NCBI GenBank assembly: GCA_025403435.1
Contig: CM046340.1
Coordinates: 11,290,091-11,354,090 of the forward strand
Length of the DNA: 64,000 nucleotides
Direction: 5' to 3'
Origin: Artocarpus heterophyllus
Taxonomy: Eukaryota > Streptophyta > Magnoliopsida > Rosales > Moraceae
Shown: positions 59,941 to 64,000 of the stretch, one piece after another
Position numbering within the stretch: the stretch's first letter is position 1
Layout of the letters: each line of letters opens with the position of its first letter
Made by a program: the position numbers and the translations under genes
The notes under the pieces: model-generated
Told to the model about the DNA's origin: nothing
The model's database searches: none
Seen by the model: only the letters and a program-made list of their open reading frames with translations

Positions 59941-60805
59941 GTTGATTGGTTTCAAGAACACGTTTTTTTTTCTTTTTGTTTAGTGTATAATCAGAAATGT
60001 TTGTCTTCATTTTTTTCTCTATAGTAATAGGCCATTTTGGATCTTTAATTTTTGATCCAATGGTTCTAACCAGTATTCTCCACTACAACTCTTCCCAACT
60101 AAAAATAGTGGTGTCTTCCTTTTTTTTTCCCTCAAGAATGCGGATTTTTTGGCATTATAACCGCAATAAAAAGCTTTTGGATTTTTTTTTTGAAAAAGAA
60201 TGCATCATACAATTTGGAAGTTTGGAACACATATCGGACAGAACTTGTATTTTTCAACCAATGGTTTAAGTAATATTCTTCAACAATAACATACGTCTTT
60301 CTCATGAAAATACCTTCCTCATGGTAGACGCATTCAAACCAAGAATATACAGAGGTAGAGCATCATTTATGAAGTTGAGGTAGACGCCTTCACTCACATT
60401 TTAAAATTTTAATTTTTACCTTTAATTTTTGTATAATTTTAATTGTGCCCAAATAATTTCAATTATACCCTCAATTTGTAAAAATAATTATAGCCATACT
60501 CCACTCAATAGTTAAAACATGTAATCTCGAATTTTTTTAGTATGGTATTGAAAATATTTTCAACTCTGTCACCGTGTATGTATGCATGTGTGTGCGTGTC
60601 AATTTTTTTAACAAAAAGAAAAAAGAGAGAAATGCTACTATGCCAGGTGTCAATTGGTTTGGTGCATTGGAAGCCAAATTATAAGTTAGAATCACTTGGC
60701 TTCTTACACCTGATCATCATCCATGTGACCTTACTTTATGTGACACTCAAGAAATGCATCGTTTGGTAATTTTTTAGAAAGGAATTCAAGAAGTTGTACC
60801 ATGAG

Positions 60806-60851
<46 letters not shown>

Positions 60852-61892
60852 TCTTAAGCAAACTGATCACATTCCCACATGCCAAACATATTAGCCATGA
60901 TCTTTTTGTGTCGCTTGGCAAACCTACTTTTGCAAACTCACATTGATCTACCACACCACTCCCATTCCCACGATCGGATCCAAATGATCATCCTTTATTT
61001 CATGTTGTTAAATTTAATGGTAATTGACACATGAATCATCTTATAATAGTCTACTTACATCGTACAATTGATCACTATTTTGTGCTATAAAAATTGATTA
61101 ATCGAAATCTTAACAAGAGTGAATATATAGATATTGTATTTCATTGATTTAATTACTTTTCAGCCATGTAAGTGTATATGCTTACAAGTGAAGTATTCCA
61201 CTTTTAACCTGACTCTATCAAACATATATACCATCATACTTCACCTCCTGCAGTAGAAGAGAGGCACTAAACTTTTGAGATTTTAGTTTTTCACCTGACA
61301 CTTTTCTTCAATTTTTAGTTGTACCCCATTTCGTAGGAAGCATTATAACCATGCTTTGAGCACTGAATAATTAAAATATATCATTATAACTCTATTTTTT
61401 TTTAAAAAAATATAATTTATGCCTCCATTCAATATTCAATATATATATATATATAACTATGTCCGTTAAATAAAAGCTATTCTAATCTTTTTTATAATAC
61501 CTTAATTGACAAAAAGTTTCACTTAGGTTAAAAACTTGAAAATTAAACTTTTGTAAGCTGTCAATTTCTATATAAATAGAGGATGAAATCTACGCCGTTA
61601 TTCCGCTTGGATCTAAGCACGTAGTCTTAAATAACAACATATTAATTTTGTTAAAAAAAAGATCTATCAATTTTAAATCAATTTGTTTTAAAAAGGGATC
61701 AACTAATTATTCACCATTAGAAACACTACAAGTCAAGTCCAAGATTCGACTAATTAAATAAAAGCTAAATATATATTGATCTTCAAGAAAAAACTCAAGG
61801 TTGCGGTCGTCACATGCAATTAAAGTTACCCAAGTCTATTTTATGTCATGCAACAAAAAATATGATATAAATATAATATGAATATGTGTGTG

Positions 61893-61923
<31 letters not shown>

Positions 61924-62633
61924 TCTGTCTGTTTGTCTTTTGCCTCACGAAAGGGACTAAAAAATAATAATCTAAATTGGATAGCTGCTTTGTTCTTTTC
62001 TTGATTTTTGGTTTCTTTTCCGGAAATACACGAATTGGAAATGGATAGGTTCAACAAAGGAATAAAAATAAGTCAGTGTTTATTTTGACACAGACTTTGA
62101 ACTACTCCATTTAAAACGGGCAAGCCAAGCTAACGTCGATGCATATATTAACGTACATTTTGGTTCCACGTATTTGAGAATTCAGCGTTCAAAGTTGAAA
62201 ATCGATAAGGACCACACTATTTACCTATATCTCTTGCGACTACTATTTTAGCTACATTCTCATTAATTTTGTGGCTTCCTTGAGGTTTCTCTTTCTATAT
62301 TCTTGCTTGATGAATTGGCCAAATATTTGAATTTGGTATTCCTATTTTATATTTTGTTATCTTGAAGGGAAATCACCTCTTAGCTTTCAGGTGGGTGTGA
62401 AATTACGGTTGTATTAAACATGCAATTTTTTTTTTTTTTTTTGTTTGTAAGAACCTAAAAAGTGAGGAGATTCAAACTCTAGATTTTTATAGTGAAAATA
62501 AATATGATTTCTATGATAAGTTAAGCCCGTAACCAGCAACCACACAAATTAAGCCTCCAACCAATGACCATACAAATCGACATAAATGACAAAACAAAAT
62601 GTCATCGCTTGGAAATTGAACATATTGGCAAAA
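59941..62633. other. Intergenic stretch
   Basis: AT-rich, no gene seen. Holds an (AT)n tract at 60808-60850 and a (GT)(TA)n tract near 61885-61922. Confidence 0.35.
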
Positions 62634-62772
62634 TCATTTCTAACAAAAACTTTTGATTGCTATAGTGCTATAGTGTAAAGCTCTCATATGTTACAATGAT
62701 TAAAAAAATGAGTTATAATATAAAGCTTTCGTATGCTATAGTTTTTTGTTCAACCACACTTTACAAACACCC
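62634..62772. mobile_element. MITE of the GTGTTTGG family
   Basis: Left end ATTGGCAAAATC diverged, right end ACAAACACCCT. Interior ATAGTGTAAAGCTCTCATAT and ATATAAAGCTTTCGTATGCT, the family core twice. Confidence 0.6.
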
Positions 62773-63396
62773 TAATTGTTAATTTGCACACATATCTCAT
62801 ATGGTATAGTCAACTAAAATATACATAAGGTATAATCAGGCATCGATCTTTCTTCCTATGGAGAAGACTTTATTATTATTATTATTAGTTGTTTTTTGAA
62901 TAGAAGACTTTATTATTTAGTTATAATTTCTTTCGCTAAAGAAATATTCTTTGACGTGGGTCAAAAGTTTTCTACTAAATTTGAAAAATAAATCTAAAGA
63001 AACGCCCTCTCATTAGAGAGATAAAGATTTATCGTTATTTCTGTAGTAAAGCCTTTATTTTCTCTTACCATATATCAAATTAAGAAGAACAAAATTAGAA
63101 GAAAAGAGCATAAAACTAAAAACATGAGTTAAAACGGAAAGAGATTCCTAATTTTCTCAATTTTTTTAATACCATGATGATTTATAGCAAGTGCATTATG
63201 TAACGAGTCATTTCCAATTGAAAACGCATATAAATGGGATACAAGTCACTAATTTCTAAAAGCTTATCTATAATATTAGGAAATACTGTACAAAGATGTA
63301 GTGTTGTACATTTTTTTTTTTATACTAGTTCGTTATTTATCAGCCCTATTCAAGAGATCTGCTTGACCAATAGGTTATGACTGTTAGAGTTATATT

Positions 63397-63550
63397 AGGC
63401 TTCGTTTGACAAATCTAGCTAGAACTAATAAGTTTCAACTATTATAGTGTAAAGCTCTTATATGTTACAATGTAAAGTAAGAATTTGATGTAATATAAAG
63501 CTCTCATCTGCTATAGTATTTTAGTTGTAACTGTATTATTAAACACTCTC
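63397..63550. mobile_element. MITE of the GTGTTTGG family
   Basis: Left GGCTTCGTTTGACAAA, right TTAAACACTCT. Interior ATAGTGTAAAGCTCTTATAT and TATAAAGCTCTCATCTGCTA. Confidence 0.6.
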
Positions 63551-64000
63551 TTAATAAGACCATAAAAAATTAATTCATTATCTTATTAAAATTAGATTTG
63601 ATTCTTTTTGTTTCCTGGTGGATCTCAATTCTCAAAGTTTGAGAAAAAAAAGAAAGAGCAATATAACATCAACATTATTTTTTGTGAATAAAAATATGAA
63701 TTCTAGAAATGCTATTCAACTTTTACTATCAATTTCACTTTATTCCCTGAGTTGTAAAACATTTCTAACTTAATACTTTATTTATCAATTTGTTTTAGTT
63801 TTAGTCTTTTTTATTGTTTGGGTGTTAAAGAAAAGAAAGTTAATCTCACAAATGATCGTTGAGCTCTACCCCCAATCCTGATTTAATTTCTAATATTTAA
63901 AAAAGCCCATTCTGGTCCATCATTCATTACTTTGTTTTATTTTAGTCCTTCTGTTAGTTGAGTGTTAAATATTTAACAGAAAACTTTAAAAATATCCCAT
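63551..64000. other. Intergenic AT-rich tail of the window
   Basis: Nothing recognisable is seen. Confidence 0.3.

Noticed and set aside
1..64000. CRISPR arrays, tRNA or rRNA genes, prokaryotic operons
   Set aside because: None are seen; the repeats present are direct, inverted or transposon type, and the genes are plant-like.

Overview
This is an AT-rich, gene-poor stretch of nuclear DNA from a flowering plant, most likely a eudicot. The evidence is a canonical miR319 hairpin, a PIN-LIKES (PILS) carrier gene, a plant-type ribose-5-phosphate isomerase, a Ty1/copia element with a plant initiator-tRNA primer site, and many hAT, CACTA and MITE insertions. The species cannot be named from the sequence alone.

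Layout. 1-2.5 kb: intergenic, with a diverged direct duplication and a MITE. 2.6-3.1 kb: a small plant membrane-protein gene (+). 3.7-5.65 kb: a large fold-back (inverted repeat) element whose arms are built from short degenerate subrepeats. 6.78-6.96 kb: a MIR319 gene (-). 7-18 kb: intergenic, with a 574-bp hAT MITE bounded by a perfect 8-bp target duplication at 10.0-10.6 kb. 18-22.7 kb: two tandem LTR-like repeats, the second split by an 844-bp hAT element and followed by two 291-bp repeats. 22.7-25.7 kb: decayed repeats. 25.8-27.66 kb: a PILS2-type gene (+) with a 5' UTR intron and one in-frame TAA at codon 85. 28.3-35.5 kb: a 3.6-kb tandem direct duplication, each copy carrying the same Ac-like hAT derivative. 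35.5-41 kb: MITEs and microsatellites. 41.0-42.2 kb: an intact single-exon ribose-5-phosphate isomerase gene (+). 45-52.6 kb: MITEs, a CACTA MITE and a GC-rich repeat-like island. 52.65-59.51 kb: a complete but coding-dead Ty1/copia retrotransposon with two LTRs, PBS, PPT and a 5-bp target duplication. 59.5-64 kb: intergenic with MITEs.

The two protein genes at 26 and 41 kb correspond to a gene pair that is adjacent in Arabidopsis (PILS2 At1g71090 and RPI1/RSW10 At1g71100, from memory). They look like an old conserved pair pushed apart by repeat growth. There are no operons. The working genes are independent: an RNA regulator of TCP transcription factors (MIR319), an ER auxin-carrier homologue that may be broken, and a pentose-phosphate enzyme. 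Most of the remaining DNA is transposon-derived. No previously undescribed multi-gene system was found. The strongest unusual items are the fold-back element, the lone stop codon in the PILS2-like gene, the MIR319 precursor with a duplicated star-arm motif, and the tandem duplication carrying a hAT element.
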